Assembly: GCA_036346255.1 (NCBI GenBank)
Contig: JAYEVH010000141.1
Coordinates: forward strand, 62,001-126,000
Length of the DNA: 64,000 nucleotides
DNA from: Ampelocalamus luodianensis
Taxonomy: Eukaryota; Streptophyta; Magnoliopsida; Poales; Poaceae
Direction of reading: 5' to 3'
The notes beneath the pieces were generated by a model that worked only from the letters and a program-made list of their open reading frames with translations, was not told the origin of the DNA and searched no databases. The number at the start of each line of letters is the position of its first letter. Within the stretch, counting starts at the first letter, position 1. Shown here piece after piece: positions 1 to 12,049 of the stretch. Made by a program: the position numbers and the translations under genes.

Positions 1-333
1 TGGAGGGAGGGCCATGTCGACGAGCGTGTCGCGTCATGCCACGACGTCATCAGAGGAGAGGAGGCACCGAAGAGGTCGAAGCCGAGGCAGTGAAGTACGG
101 AGCCGAGGAACGTCGATGGGTCGGCAGGGCGATGCAAACCGATCTATGATCAAAAAAATAAGAGAAAACCCGATCTGAAGATGACCGGGGAAAACTCTAT
201 TTGGTAGCCGATCGAATGATCGGCGACATGACTTAAACTACGGGTTGTGCAACCCCTGGGAGAGATTATGGAGACGAGATCATCTCCCAGGGGCGGTGCA
301 GTGGAAGCTATGGAGGCGGTGGCTCAGAAGTGA

Positions 334-430
334 CACTGCTCTAATACCATATTGAGTTGCATGCACCAACCAGTTCACCCAAAAGCTTAAGCTGATGAGG
401 AAAAACGAACAATTAACTTATACTTCAACA
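334..430 (-). mobile_element. Possible short-LTR retroelement end with PBS-like site
   Basis: Read on the minus strand, a segment starts TGTTGAAGTATAAG at 430 and runs to about 351. It is followed at 350-334 by ATGGTATTAGAGC, one base away from the initiator-Met-tRNA primer-binding core TGGTATCAGAGC used by plant LTR elements. This looks like a very short LTR (about 80 bp) followed by its primer site, with 1-333 as possible internal DNA. No matching second LTR or coding sequence is visible, so the call is tentative. The rest of 1-492 holds nothing I recognise. Confidence 0.3.
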
Positions 431-492
431 CTCTTGTGTACTAGATCTTGCGACTGTTGCTTGCTTCCTTGCACTCCGTGATATAAGATTAT

Positions 493-2470
493 TGTAACAT
501 CCCCAAAATCTCAATTTTAGGAAAGTATATTGAAAATAAATGAGGGAACAATTTTAAGCATGTTTATGCATGGGAAAATATTTCTGAGCATATTTTTGAA
601 CTTTTGCATAAATCAAATATTGAAATTATATACAAACAACAGCTTGAAAGACTTTTTGAGAAACATACAGAGCACATAAAATTCTAGAAAAATCATACAA
701 TAAACTATACCATGTCAGAAGCCTAAAAAAATGCATAAATTTTGAAGCCCATTTGCTAAGTTTAAAAATTCATAAATCAATCAGCTTTTCTAGAAAATTC
801 AAAACTTATTTTGAATTTCACGCCGGACCTTTCGGCCAAAACCCAGCTCAGCCCACTTCGCTCACGCTCACTCCAACCCACGCTAGCGCCCCTCTCGTTG
901 ACACGCTGAGCCCGCGTGTCAGGACCCTTTGTCCATCTCATCTCGTCTCCACACGCCGTGCCCGCACATGCTCCATCGTTGGTTTTGACCGCCGCCCACC
1001 GTTTTGCAACTTCACCTGCTCCCGTCGCCTTCGCCTGCCCTCGCCCATGCCAGCAACTGGCCTGTCGCCTCCTTATCCCGTGCAGGTTAGAGACGCTAGA
1101 GCTCGCCCACGAGTTTCTCACACACCGCCATTCTTCTTATGCTAAACCTAACTGTACTTAAGCCCTAGCCATGTTAGTGTCTTCCTCAGCTCGCCCCCGT
1201 TCCTTGTTTGCACAAACCGGAGTTTATCGCTCCTTGGTTTCACGAAAACATGTGTGTCATTCTCAAGGTCGGTGAGCACGCCCCGCAGCGCTACCGCTCT
1301 GGTAAGCTTCCTCACCCACAACAAGCATGTCACTTTAAGACTTGAGCTTCACTCATCCTCCCTCTTTGCTTAATGTAGCTTCTGGAATCTCGTAGCACGA
1401 ACGCGACCACCTTCATCCTCGACTCCGGTGCACACCAGATCTTCGCCAACACGATCTCGTCACTTCGGTGAGTTCGAGCTCAACCTGAGCGCATCACAAT
1501 GTGTTCCGTACCCTAGTGATGAAATCCCCTTACTTAATGCATGCCAACTCGCTGTGATCCGAGCTTCACCATCATCTTCTTCATCCTCGATCGCGCGCCA
1601 TTTTCGACCTTCCTCGAAGCTCGCGAGTCCTCGCTCAATTTATTCGTGTCTACATCATCCCTAGAATATCAGTGACCTAATGCGACACTACTTGTAGCAT
1701 CTTCATCAACGTAGAGCGCCTTCACCGAGGGACATCTCTGCATCACTGCTGATCATCGACGTCAAGGACATTCCCCGACTTCATTGACACCTTCCTCGTG
1801 ATCGTGGTGAGCCGCCACCACGGAAACCACCGCCGGCTCACCTCCGGCGACCCTAGGTCCTCAAGCCTAACCCATTAGCATCACCTAGACTCACTGAGTC
1901 CAGCGTACCTGTCCTTCAGCCTGGAGAATGCCTCTTTTACAAAAGCTGTCACTAACCCGAAGCTCTCGCTGCTGTAACGCCACCTCCGGCCATCTCTGTT
2001 GCCGCCACCGCCACCACCCAAGGCTTCGCCTTGCTTCCATCTTTCCATCCCACCGCTTAACGTCACTGCTCATTGTGTTATTAGCCGCTGGCGAGCTCGC
2101 CAAGGTGCTAAGCCGCGCACGCTTTTCTTCTCTCCTCTCTCTCTCTAACCCATGTAATTAGGAGATTATTAGCGTTAAGTAACAGAGGCTAAAGTTTTTA
2201 AGTCTATGACAAGTGGGATCGGTTGAAAAGATAATTAGAAATATATTTTCAAACATGTTTAGTATATGAGTCATTGACGTGTGGGACCACTCACTATTCC
2301 CGGTTTGAAAATGTGGTTTTAAACCGAGAGACTGATATGTGGACCCCAACTGTCAGTAGGTTAAATCAAATTATGATTTAATCATTTAGCTAATGAACTA
2401 ATGAGTCTATAACATGTGGGATTGTCTCTGTTTTAAAAATAAAATCTAGAAATAAAAACATGAGTCACTG
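493..2470 (+). mobile_element. Truncated Ty3/gypsy-type LTR fragment (LTR A family)
   Basis: The fragment begins TGTAACATCCCC and aligns along its length with the LTR starting at 23354: same AT-rich first 300 bases, same GC-rich middle, and the same splice-like module (GTAAGCTTCC at 1302, TAG at 1378, both copies giving a 77-nt interval). The TG start is clear. The 3' boundary is not; recognisable similarity fades near 2470 and no CA end with a target duplication was found. No internal retroelement region follows, so it is a truncated relic. The ORFs inside it are not genes. Confidence 0.6.
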
Positions 2471-4966
2471 TTCTTTTTGCCAATATTTGGCTTTGCCTAG
2501 GTTTTGGTTATACCAAAATTTTGACTTGGCTCATTTTGGCCGTCAACCAAACAAACTCTGAAATTTGGTAAGTTTTATTGGGGTAGAGAACCAAACAGGC
2601 GCATAGAGCAGATGTGAGGAGCTTCTTGGGGGAGGGAACCACGGCTATGGTCTACTGCTGCTGCTACTTGTGTCGCTCCCATTGTCTGATGATGCTACGG
2701 CCTTCTTGGTACTATGATCTAGTACTGTACTACTTATTGGGAAGGGATCTATGGCAATGGTCTACGTACTGCTACTTCTTGGAGTAACCGGAAGGATGGA
2801 GTAAGAGAGAATGTGTGCTCTGTATGCATGGTGTATTAGTGTGTTAGATCTGGGTGAGTTTCCTTCTTGTAACGGTACAAATTACAAGTCTGAGAAAAAT
2901 CCTACAGGACCAGTTCTTTTTCCTCGTCAAATCGGACTCGCTCCAGACGATGGCACATGGCAATACTAATCTTAAAGCACCCATCCCATGACTGCCAATT
3001 AATCCACCCTCTTCCCTTTCCACCAACAGGGCAACACGTACAGACGTACTGATCAGATAGATCGATCGATCACCATGATTCCAATAGGCAACTCGATTTT
3101 GGCTTGTGCGCAAGAAATTCAGGGACTTTTAGGAATACGAAGAATCCCTAGTCAAGACTACAATCACGTAACTAATTCAATCGGAATCCCCCTTTTTGGA
3201 TCGAATTGAGTTGGATCTATAATCTGGTTTACAAGGTCTGAACTACGGTGGCATCCAAGGCAAGCTACAGAATTGAGTGCCATGACGCCGGTGGTGAGGT
3301 CCTGGAGGCGGCCACGGTCGGCGACGGCGTGGATGGTGGAGGCCGGGGCGTGCCAGACGGGCAATAGCGACGGCGGTGGCGCTATGGAGTGGTGGCGGCG
3401 ACCGGACTCCTGTGCTGGCTCCCAAGCGACAGTGCTCGGATGCCCTTTTCATTTTTTGAGATGGCTTAGCCATGATTCTCTAGCTTGCCTTGAGATGGCT
3501 TCCATCATTTTTTGAGATGGTAACACGTGGTATGCTTTGAGAGGGGTCCAACTTGATGAGAGAAAAGACTATGTCTTAATAGATTTTCCCCCCCAGGTCG
3601 TCCGGTTGCAAACCCAAGAGTCAACGGAAAGATTTTCATCTCCTATCGTCGTGATAGATTGGCGGGATTGTGGAACGGTGTACATCTTGCCGAGTGGGCG
3701 GCTAGCTAGGACATCTTTTACCGTCCATTCACGGTACATAATTTCCCTTCGTTACGTATCCATGGCTATGGCCTACTTGTTGGAGAATTTGAGTTATTGA
3801 GCTCGGCCCAAATAAAATTTTCTAGAAATTCCGACAAATCCTAAAGGTCCACTTAGGTATGGTGGATTGTAGGAACATTAGTACCATATTTCTACTCTGA
3901 GTGGAGGGGCACTCATTTATAAGTGGGAGCATACTCATGCCTAGCTTAAGCAAACAAAAGACAATTGCACATGTGAGCTCGCATGGCTTGCCTTGCCATG
4001 TCACACCATCGCCCGCTCGTGTGCGGTAAGATGGTGCGGCGATTTCGGGCCGTTGTGTCTTGTGTGCAGAGCTACAGCCTGCATCTTCTTTTTGCACCAC
4101 AAAATTTTGCATGATGACGTGGCATCTCTATGCGTACATGGATTGGATGAGGACGGTTCAAATTTGAACGTTCAAACGCATTAATCCTGTGGAGCTGTTT
4201 ATGGCACAAATTAATTGCGATTAATGTGCTTTCCAATTTTTGTCACGCATTAATGAGGTTTCCTTCCAAACCTTTAGGCATCATAAGAGAAGGAGATGTC
4301 CTCTCTACCTAGACACACAAGAGAAACGCCATTGCCTTCTTCCTCTCTTGCACTACGCTGCTACGACTGCTCCATCCCTGCAATGGGATGCACCATTCGT
4401 GGGGAGAGAAGTGTCTCTGAAACCATTCCCTCTCTCGGTCCTGCACAAGAAGTGGCAAATCAGATTTTTGGGAAGAGCATCGCGCGAATGCTCACTGCTT
4501 TCTTCTTCTGCCACGTTAGGTCTTCCTCGCCAAACCAGACCCTTCTACGATCGTCGCCAGAGCGATCCTCGCGGTGATCTTTCTTTCATATGGCTAAGTC
4601 TTATTTGTTAGCAATCTTTCATGCGATGATGTTTTTCACTATTACTAATAGTATTATTATTCTAGGCTTTGCCATGTTTGTGCACATATATATGAGATAG
4701 GTATATATGGTTTAGTAACCTTGTTGTTTAATATACCTAGTATACTTGTTGCCTTTGTTTAATCACCGTTTTAGGAATGCAATCAAACTTTCTAAACTTT
4801 AGCTGTCTACAACATTTTCAATATTTTGATTGAACACAAGAAAATGGTCTGTACAGATTTGTATAATTTTGGTAGGTGTTATAAATCTATTATAATATAA
4901 ATTAGTGGTCAAAGTTATGTTTTGGGGATTGTGTCGCGTACTTCTTTACTCATGCTTGTTTCCGAC
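2471..4966. other. Unassigned intergenic DNA
   Basis: No gene is supported here. The longest open frames (80-130 codons) overlap on both strands and show no recognisable domain. Around 2500-2620 there is wording typical of grass miniature elements (repeated ACCAAACA), but no terminal repeats or duplication could be matched. A TGTTGGAG start at 3778 resembles a copia LTR start, without a matching end. The segment 3993-4600 is moderately GC-rich and may be retroelement leader sequence. Confidence 0.4.
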
Positions 4967-4984
4967 CCGTAATTGCACGGCTAG
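4967..4984 (+). mobile_element. Possible Helitron 3' terminus
   Basis: A short stem (CCGT at 4967-4970 paired with ACGG at 4977-4980) is followed directly by CTAG and then T. This is the layout of Helitron 3' ends (hairpin, CTRR, insertion before T). The stem is only 4 bp, and the expected TC 5' terminus was not located, so this could be chance. Confidence 0.3.
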
Positions 4985-5182
4985 TTTTTTTCACCAATAG
5001 GTAGTTACAATTAGTTTCTACATGTACAATACATCTATTCCTTTTTCAGTCAACGTCTAGAGTTCATTTCTTACATGATTACCTTTCAACTTAAACATAC
5101 TCATAAATCATTGAGGATATTATCATATGGGCTTTTTCCCCAATAATAAATATCATTTTTTATTGGGTTGTACTACCATCTA

Positions 5183-5436
5183 CTCCTCCATTTTTTATTT
5201 GACATCCTAGAATATGTGCGCCAAACTTTATAAGGTTTGATTGTCAATAGGTTTAAAACTATCTAGATTGGCTATACAAAAATTATATCATTAGATTTGT
5301 CCTTAAAAATATTTGTATGAAATTATAATTTTATTCGTACATCTTAATGCAAAGTTATAAAAAGTAATAGTCAAAGTCGTATCTCGGAAACTGTGAAAAG
5401 TCAAAAAAACGTCAAGTAAAAAAAAAACAGATGGAG
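5183..5436. mobile_element. Degenerate Stowaway MITE
   Basis: The element has imperfect inverted ends, CTCCTCCATTTTTT on the left and a run of A followed by CAGATGGAG on the right, and is flanked by TA on both sides (5181-5182 and 5437-5438). It aligns with the cleaner Stowaway copy at 51426-51682 throughout, including the shared core TAAAACTATCTAGATTGGCTA. It is a non-coding Tc1/mariner-type miniature element. The eroded ends mark it as the older of the two copies. Confidence 0.8.
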
Positions 5437-5438
5437 TA

Positions 5439-6270
5439 ATTAATAGATGGATTAGATTATTCAGTTTTTAATTGACTAATGTGAAAACTTCTATTTTTCA
5501 TCTTTTCTTGCTTAGTTCAAATACATTTAGGATTTTTCTTCTTCAGCGATTAATTTCGAGCCTCCGATATCCCTCCATTTATTTCTTTATAAGGCTTATT
5601 TTGACTAGCCACATGGATTAAGCAGGTTATAAGATCAATAGAATGGCAGATGGAAACGACCATAATATATATGCATGTATTATTGTCTTGGGAATAAGAT
5701 AGAAAATAGTTCGTGTGAATATTAATTTACTCGTAAATGCTAGAGCTGGCGGAAGAGAAGATCAACGAGAGCAAGAGAGAGAAATAGGCTATTAAATTTA
5801 CAGTAATTTAACAATGGTTTCTCTATTTTTCCCTCTATTAATAAAGTATTTTCAATAACAAACCTAATTGCATCATTTTCATATGGTCAACTTTTACATT
5901 TATTATTGGTTAGAGCTTTGACTTTTTAGAATTCAAGGCGCACACATACACTCAACGAAGAAAATCCTTTGACATTGCACGCAATGTCACGATAAATGAT
6001 ATCATTACATTGTTTTACAAGTGCCGGATCGAAATCGATGGTGAGATCCGATCCGCATCGCAGCAAAACACGGTAGCAAGTAATCGTAGTGAATTGTAGC
6101 AGAGGCAATCGCTTATGAAGGTGTAGCGATCGTAGCAATCAATCTCAACCGCTGATTCCCGATCTAACAACTCAGATCTTAAAATGTTATGGTATCTGTT
6201 CACCCATGGCATTCCAATGGGAATGTCGGGATGCCCTTCCACACTCAACACACAACACACTCACACCACC
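5439..6270. other. AT-rich intergenic DNA, no gene seen
   Basis: This stretch is AT-rich, with scattered short ORFs on both strands and no domain, terminal repeat or target duplication that I can match. Confidence 0.4.
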
Positions 6271-6396
6271 ACGCACACATACGTGTGCATGTTCCTACAC
6301 ATGCTTAGAATTTATCGGAGGTGCCTAGGTCCCACGCACACATATGTGTGCATGTTCCTACATATGCTTGGAATTTATCGGAGGTGTCTAAGGTTC
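6271..6396. repeat. Two-copy 63-bp tandem duplication
   Basis: ACGCACACAT starts at 6271 and again at 6334. The two 63-bp units share a CACACATAYGTGTGCATG palindromic part and TTTATCGGAGGTG, with a handful of substitutions. It lies in non-coding DNA about 0.5 kb from the edge of the large retrotransposon. Confidence 0.75.
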
Positions 6397-6906
6397 TATG
6401 GAGCGCGAGCATACACTTTCCCACTGGATACACATGTGCGTGTGTACTCTTAAATTTGATGGACACTAGCACCAAGTCTGTGACTTAAAACTTGGTAGGC
6501 TAGGTGTACACCTGCACACCTAATCATCTGGCCACATGTTAGCTTCCAAAGTTTCAGATCTTTGACCGTGTGGATCCCAAGTGACCAACGTTTAGTGATG
6601 GAGTGAGGGTCCTGAGGGTGTAATACAAAGTTCAGAAAGAAAAGAAAAAAATTCGAGACAAGAAATTGCGTGCCAGTTATTTTCTCTCTTCAAGGCTTCA
6701 AAGTCAATTCTCATACTAAAATTTCCTTCACTGGTTCTGCTCTAATATTATTTGACCTCAAATTCACCACCAAATTAAATGCTGGTTCTTTATCCCAAAA
6801 TCTTGATATCTAGAGCTGACTGGAAAAAATATATATACGAGACGCGTGGAGATCTACTTAAACAGAATATATAACCAGTAGAAGTAAGATCGAGCCGTCT
6901 TGTGCG
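6397..6906. other. Left flank of the large retrotransposon, no gene seen
   Basis: Non-coding flank. The last five bases before the element (CCAAG at 6907-6911) are repeated at 22624-22628, so this flank and 22629 onward were contiguous before the insertion. Confidence 0.5.
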
Positions 6907-9900
6907 CCAAGTGTGGGGACCCCGGTAATTATCTCCATAAGACCGAGATTAGACAAGGTCTTAGGGACATAATCACGGGTCTCCGGTAAATGAATTCCAA
7001 TTTAACTCTATCCAAGTGAGAGGCTTAGCCGAATACTAGAGCCTCAACTATCATGCGCGCTGCTCCTTTGCGAGCGCTACATGATTGTTGATTCTCTTTC
7101 GATCCAAGCACTACACTTAGTGAGTTAAATGGGAATTCATCAACAACGAGTATGACGTATATTGGCTCCCAAGATCAACGACCACTATACTCATACCCTC
7201 ATCCAACGTTGATTACATCCATACAACGCATACAACAAGAGATTAAAAAGACATACTGCATAATAGTTAAGGTCTACAGCTTATTACAAACGGCCGACCG
7301 GCCAAATTCAAGTAAAGTATCAAGTAGCAGCGGAAGTAAATAGATAAAGCAAAAGACCAGCAGTGGTATGCCCATCACCCATCGGCAACCGACTGGGGGT
7401 TAAATGATAGCACACTACTCATTAGTGTCACCCAAGTCAACACTAGCGAGATCGTCATACTCATAATCTTCCTCACCTGAAAAGGCCAGCAAACATCTGG
7501 CTGAGTACAAGTGTACTCGCAAGTCTTACACAAATAAAAATAGTTATGCATAAGGGTCATTCAAAGGATGGCTCATATTGGTTTAGTTTTGCGAAAGAGA
7601 CGCAACAATTAACATCCTACACATACTAGTTTTCATGTGCCCATTTTAAAATCAGATTTGAAGTAGAAGTAAAGCATGTAGTAAAGCCTTTCAGTAATAA
7701 ACAATTGAATCATACAAAGACCAAAGTGGCAGCCCACTTTGATGTACTAAACACATGAACATCCCGTTCATGACGAATACCAAGTTCAACCACAATTTTT
7801 ATTAAAAGTCTAACAATAGTAACTCCCGAACTCAAGCGGTTGTCCATAACCGTGGACACGGCTATTCGAATAGATTGATACCCTGCAGGGGTGTACTACT
7901 TTACCCACACGACTTGATTAGCCCGTTAGCCTCCAGATGCCTCCGAATATAGCACACTTTCTATGATATGCCGGCCGGGTAAATCAAGATATGGTCGTTT
8001 TTAGCAAGACGATTCCATTGGCTAAGTCCCTCAACCCAGGGCTCCTAGGAACATAAGACGTTACGGCCTCCATACCCTATCGGCCCCAAAAGGAACATAG
8101 GATTTCACGGTCCTATGCCCTTACAATTTCACCACCGTGGGACTCAACACAATAAAACCCTCCCCCTACTTAACCATACGGCACCCATATACCGCGTGTG
8201 GCAGCATGAGTGTACTTGAATTAACGACGTTACCAAAGTTCGGTCCTCAATTGTCCAGACAAGTCCTTCCACTTACCCAATGCTCGTGCACAAAGCACCA
8301 TCACTAACCAACACTTGTCCACACCAAAAGCTCATTTAAAAATGATAAAATTTAACTCATAAAACAGCTACAAAGATCTGAAGTATAAATCACAAAGATG
8401 AGAGTTGTGTTTATCCTAAAACCGCCGGGTTATTCCCGACGATCGAACTACCGTGTCTAGACTTGCATGGCTAAGCAATTCTATAACCCATAATTCACAC
8501 ATCCTATCTGAAGCATATAGGAGTTGGCATAATTCAAGATTAACCTCAAGCATAGGACATAACTAAACTACACATCACAAAAATATTGACATAATCAAAA
8601 TAACATGCAAGCAATTATCATTGCACTATCTTAACCAAAACTGGGATCAAATATGATGCAAAAGAAAGTTCAAATGATGCTTGCCTTGCTGGTATAGTAG
8701 CTGCTCGCTCTCAGTAGCGTAAGTGTCGATATCAATATGCTCGGATCTATATAATTATAACATCAAATAAATACGAGAAAACAACTCAAAAGCAAAATGC
8801 TCAAAAATGCATGATTTTTCTACAGTAGTTAGGTCATGATTTTAGATGGATTTAGGTAAAAGAATTATGCCATTTGGAGTTATGAATTGGAAGTTATGCT
8901 ATTTTGAATTTCAGGTTTCGTTAAACCTTAAGCCATGTAATTTAATTATTTGGCCAAAATTTGTAGAACAGTGGTGGGGTAAAGGATTACATAGATAAAT
9001 AGGTAATATTATTATAAGTTAAAAACAGTTGAGTTTGTCCTTTTTGGAGTTTTTATGATTTAGTTATGTATTTTCAAAGTTATCAGCCTTTTATAGTGTA
9101 ACAATAATAGAGTTAAAGATTATGTCCTCCCCAAATATAGTTTCTGTGACAGAGGTAATGTAGAGACCATTTTTAGAATTAAGTTCACTGAAAATGAAAA
9201 TTATCAAAAGTGGTCTCACTGTTTTTGGAGGTTCCAATAATCACTTATGCATTTTTAAAGATTTCAGTCCATTTTCCTATTGTAAATATAATGATTTTAA
9301 TGGATAAATTTCCAATTAAAGCCCTCTGCTACAGAGACATGTATGAAACTAATTTTTAATATAAATTTTACTAAAAGTGAAAATTTCCAGAAGTGGTTTC
9401 ATGCGATTTGGAGTTAAAATGATTTAGTTATGCATTTTAGAAGTTAAAACAATTTCTCAGTGTGTAAATTAACCGATTTCGGATTTCATAAAGCATTTTA
9501 TACTTTTCTCACCGAGCCACGTGCTAGGCGTGGTTGTGGCGACGCGCTGGCCCGCTTGTTAGCGCCCACCACCGCGCGTAAGCGCGCGTAACTCCGCTTC
9601 GATTGTGAGCCGTTGGATCAAGATCCAACGGTCCACAATCGGAGTGCATTTGGAACGTCTGAATGTTCCAACGAATCTGGTTCGTAGATTCCGGATCGAC
9701 GGCCCATGATCGTAGCGTGTCGGGTTCCAAAGTTACCAATTTGGACCGCCGATGTCGCATCGGACGGTCCACAACGATCCAAGTGTAAGGAATGGCGCCA
9801 ATACATCGCACGTGTTTAATTTTTGGGCCCACACGCCGCTGGCTCCAACGCTTTACTAAACGTGTTGTTTTTACGTGGGTGGGGCCCGCAAGCAAGCGAC

Positions 9901-10647
9901 TGAGTTAGAGGTTTAAGACAACGTTTAATTACTAATGATTGCCATTAACTCGTAATCATTTGCTACGCCGTCCGAGCACGACAACGGTTGTCCCAAGACG
10001 CTTCACCGGCGACTCACGGCGATTTTCACCACGGCGCCAAACCAAGGGCGGTAAAGATGTAGAATAGCAATGCGCTTCTATCGGAGTAATCTCGACGATC
10101 GAGCCGACCCGAACGGCGGCTAGCCGAAGTTGAGCGGCGAGATCGAATACGGCAAAAGTAGCTATGCCGATTTGAAAGTGCTCGAGCAATTGAACACATG
10201 CTTATGCTCCTAGGGACTAGTAGGATTCTACCCGAGCTCGGAGGGTGCTCTGAGAAGGTCGAGTTGACCGAATACCGTACTGGAGAAGAAAGTAGCGGCG
10301 CACGGCTTCACGTGGAGGAGATGACCGGAGCAATCCTAAGGTCAAAGAATGGTCAAGGCACTCAAGGATACCTTGGAGATGATAAGGACCTAAGGAATTG
10401 AAGAAAAGCTTACCAAAACAAGGTGGGAGATGAAAAGTTTGAGCTTCGCCGAAAGGGGCAAATTTCAATCCAAAGAAAACCTCGCTATGTATTCATGAAA
10501 TTGTTTGAGGGGTTTTCATAACCATGCAGTAAGGCCCGATGTGACGCGAAAGAAAGTTCGAGTACCTCACCGGAGACGAAGATGACGAGGTGGTGCTCTC
10601 GGGAGCGTGCTCTTGACGTGAGCTAGAGCACGAAAGTGAACCAGAGG

Positions 10648-10734
10648 CTACAAGCAAAGACAAGAACCGAGATTAGCAAAAATGGGAAAGGCATCGATCA
10701 CAGGGACGATCGGAACCAAGCGGAGGAAGCTTAC
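10648..10734 (-). other. Splice-like leader interval in the LTR
   Basis: On the minus strand GTAAGC begins at 10734 and a pyrimidine-rich stretch ends in TTGTAG at 10648, giving 87 nt. The same 87-nt interval occurs at 21418-21504 in the sister LTR and at 28884-28970 in the diverged solo LTR. This suggests a spliced retroelement leader. That it is actually spliced is inference. Confidence 0.5.
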
Positions 10735-11044
10735 ACCGGCGAGGAGCATGGGAGAGCTTCCCCTTCCTCAGCCGCCGAGAGGAAGAGTGAGGGAAAAGGA
10801 GGGGCTTCGAGGGGTATTATGCTCGTGTGTTGACGGGGATGGAGGCGGCGTGAAGAGGAGGTGCTCCAGGAGTGGTTGCATGCGGCGGTGGATTGACGGC
10901 GTCCACTAGCGCCGTTCTGAGCACGTCGGAGAAGCTCAGACACATGGTGAGGAGCTCCTGCACAAGGTCAGAGACGGACCTGACAATGCGGGCCCACGGT
11001 GACAGTGACTTAGTCATGTGCGCGTGAGTAAGAGGAGAAAGGGG

Positions 11045-11290
11045 TGGTCGTGGGCCGTTGGATGTAAATCACATGGTTCACGATCACCTAGGCGGATTGA
11101 GTGTTATAAGGAAGGAGGTCGTGGGCCGTTGATTTGCATCAAATGGCTCACGACCTCTTCGGCGGACGAGCATCGAAAAGGGCAGGGGAGGTCGTGGCCG
11201 TTGGATGTCCATCGGATGACTCACGACCACCCAAGCGGTCCTGACTGCCGTTGAGCCATAAGAGGTCGGGACCGTAGGATTTAGATCCGA
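11045..11290. repeat. Four degenerate 73-bp repeats in U3
   Basis: GGTCGTGGGCCGTTGGAT-type units start near 11045, 11117, 11190 and 11263. Most units also hold an inverted partner (ATGGCTCACGACC), so each can fold on itself. The block recurs in the other LTR from about 21812. It lies upstream of the TATA-like site in transcription order, where enhancer-like U3 repeats are expected. Confidence 0.65.
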
Positions 11291-11849
11291 AGGCCTACAT
11301 GCGTTGGTGCATTTAGGCGGTTGAGCGAGTCGCTTGCTCGGTCGAACTCGAGTCCAAGGAATAGTGCCAGTCGGTTTAGGGTTCAGGGTTTTGACTGAGA
11401 ATTATTTCATTTCCTCTACTTTGACCAGGGGATTAAAATTAGAAATAAAATTCCTAAAATCCTAAAATAATTTATGGGGGTTCCTGGGAGTACATAGTTC
11501 CCATAAAAATTATAAAACCCTACTGTTCATAATATAATTTGTGATATTTAAATTCAAACATGTTGTATGTCTATGAATGTTGTTTGGATTTTAATGAGGT
11601 TCAACTAGTCCCAAAAATTTGGGAAAAATTATATTAATTCCTGATAATTAATGTAGTATTTAAATAACTTGATTTCAGATGATGATCACAACTTTTTATT
11701 ACTGATTTGAAGTGAAATCTGAATTTTGATGTGTATGTTCACCTCAAATTAGATTTTCCAAGTACAATATATTATGAAATGATTTGAATTTGATAATGCA
11801 TGTTAGTGAAATACATATTAATCCAATTTAATTAGTTGGGGCTGTGACA

Positions 11850-11866
11850 AACCTCCCCCCCCCTAC
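11850..11866 (-). other. Polypurine tract
   Basis: On the minus strand the purine run AGGGGGGGGAGGTT lies directly next to the LTR start, as expected for the plus-strand primer of LTR retroelements. Its position fixes the element's orientation as minus. Confidence 0.85.
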
Positions 11867-12049
11867 AAAAGATCTCGACCCGAGATCTGGGTGGAGAAGA
11901 ATTAGAAAGTTTTCATTAGAAGTTACAATTTATGTTGTCTTGATTTCCTTCAAAGATAGTGTTGACAGGTTATAATTTACATTAATATGTTTTACCTTTC
12001 TTTTCTTGATACGAAGGCACTTCATGTTGAGAAGAGTTCGATATGCCGC

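Larger units (their letters stand above)
6912..11849 (-). repeat. 3' LTR of the 15.7-kb chromovirus
   Basis: It starts TGTGGGGACC and ends TGTGACA, the TG..CA form of LTRs. It is about 4.94 kb and aligns over its full length with 17694-22623. On the minus strand it carries a U3 tandem-repeat block (11045-11290), a conserved TATA-like CATAATACCCC (10811-10821), an 87-nt splice-like interval (10648-10734) and a GAGTACA/TGTACTC hairpin (7503-7518). ORFs within it recur in the other LTR and are not host genes. Confidence 0.95.

Noticed and set aside
3537..3800. 87-codon ORF MRGVQLDERKDYVLI...
   Set aside because: No recognisable domain, no conserved neighbours, and it is too short to support a gene call from sequence alone.
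3778..4966. Possible copia LTR starting TGTTGGAG
   Set aside because: The start is convincing in wording, but no CA end with a CTACT duplication or second copy was found.
10636..10833. 65-codon ORF, repeated at 21406-21603
   Set aside because: The identical ORF is due only to the two LTRs being copies; it crosses the splice-like interval and has no coding evidence.
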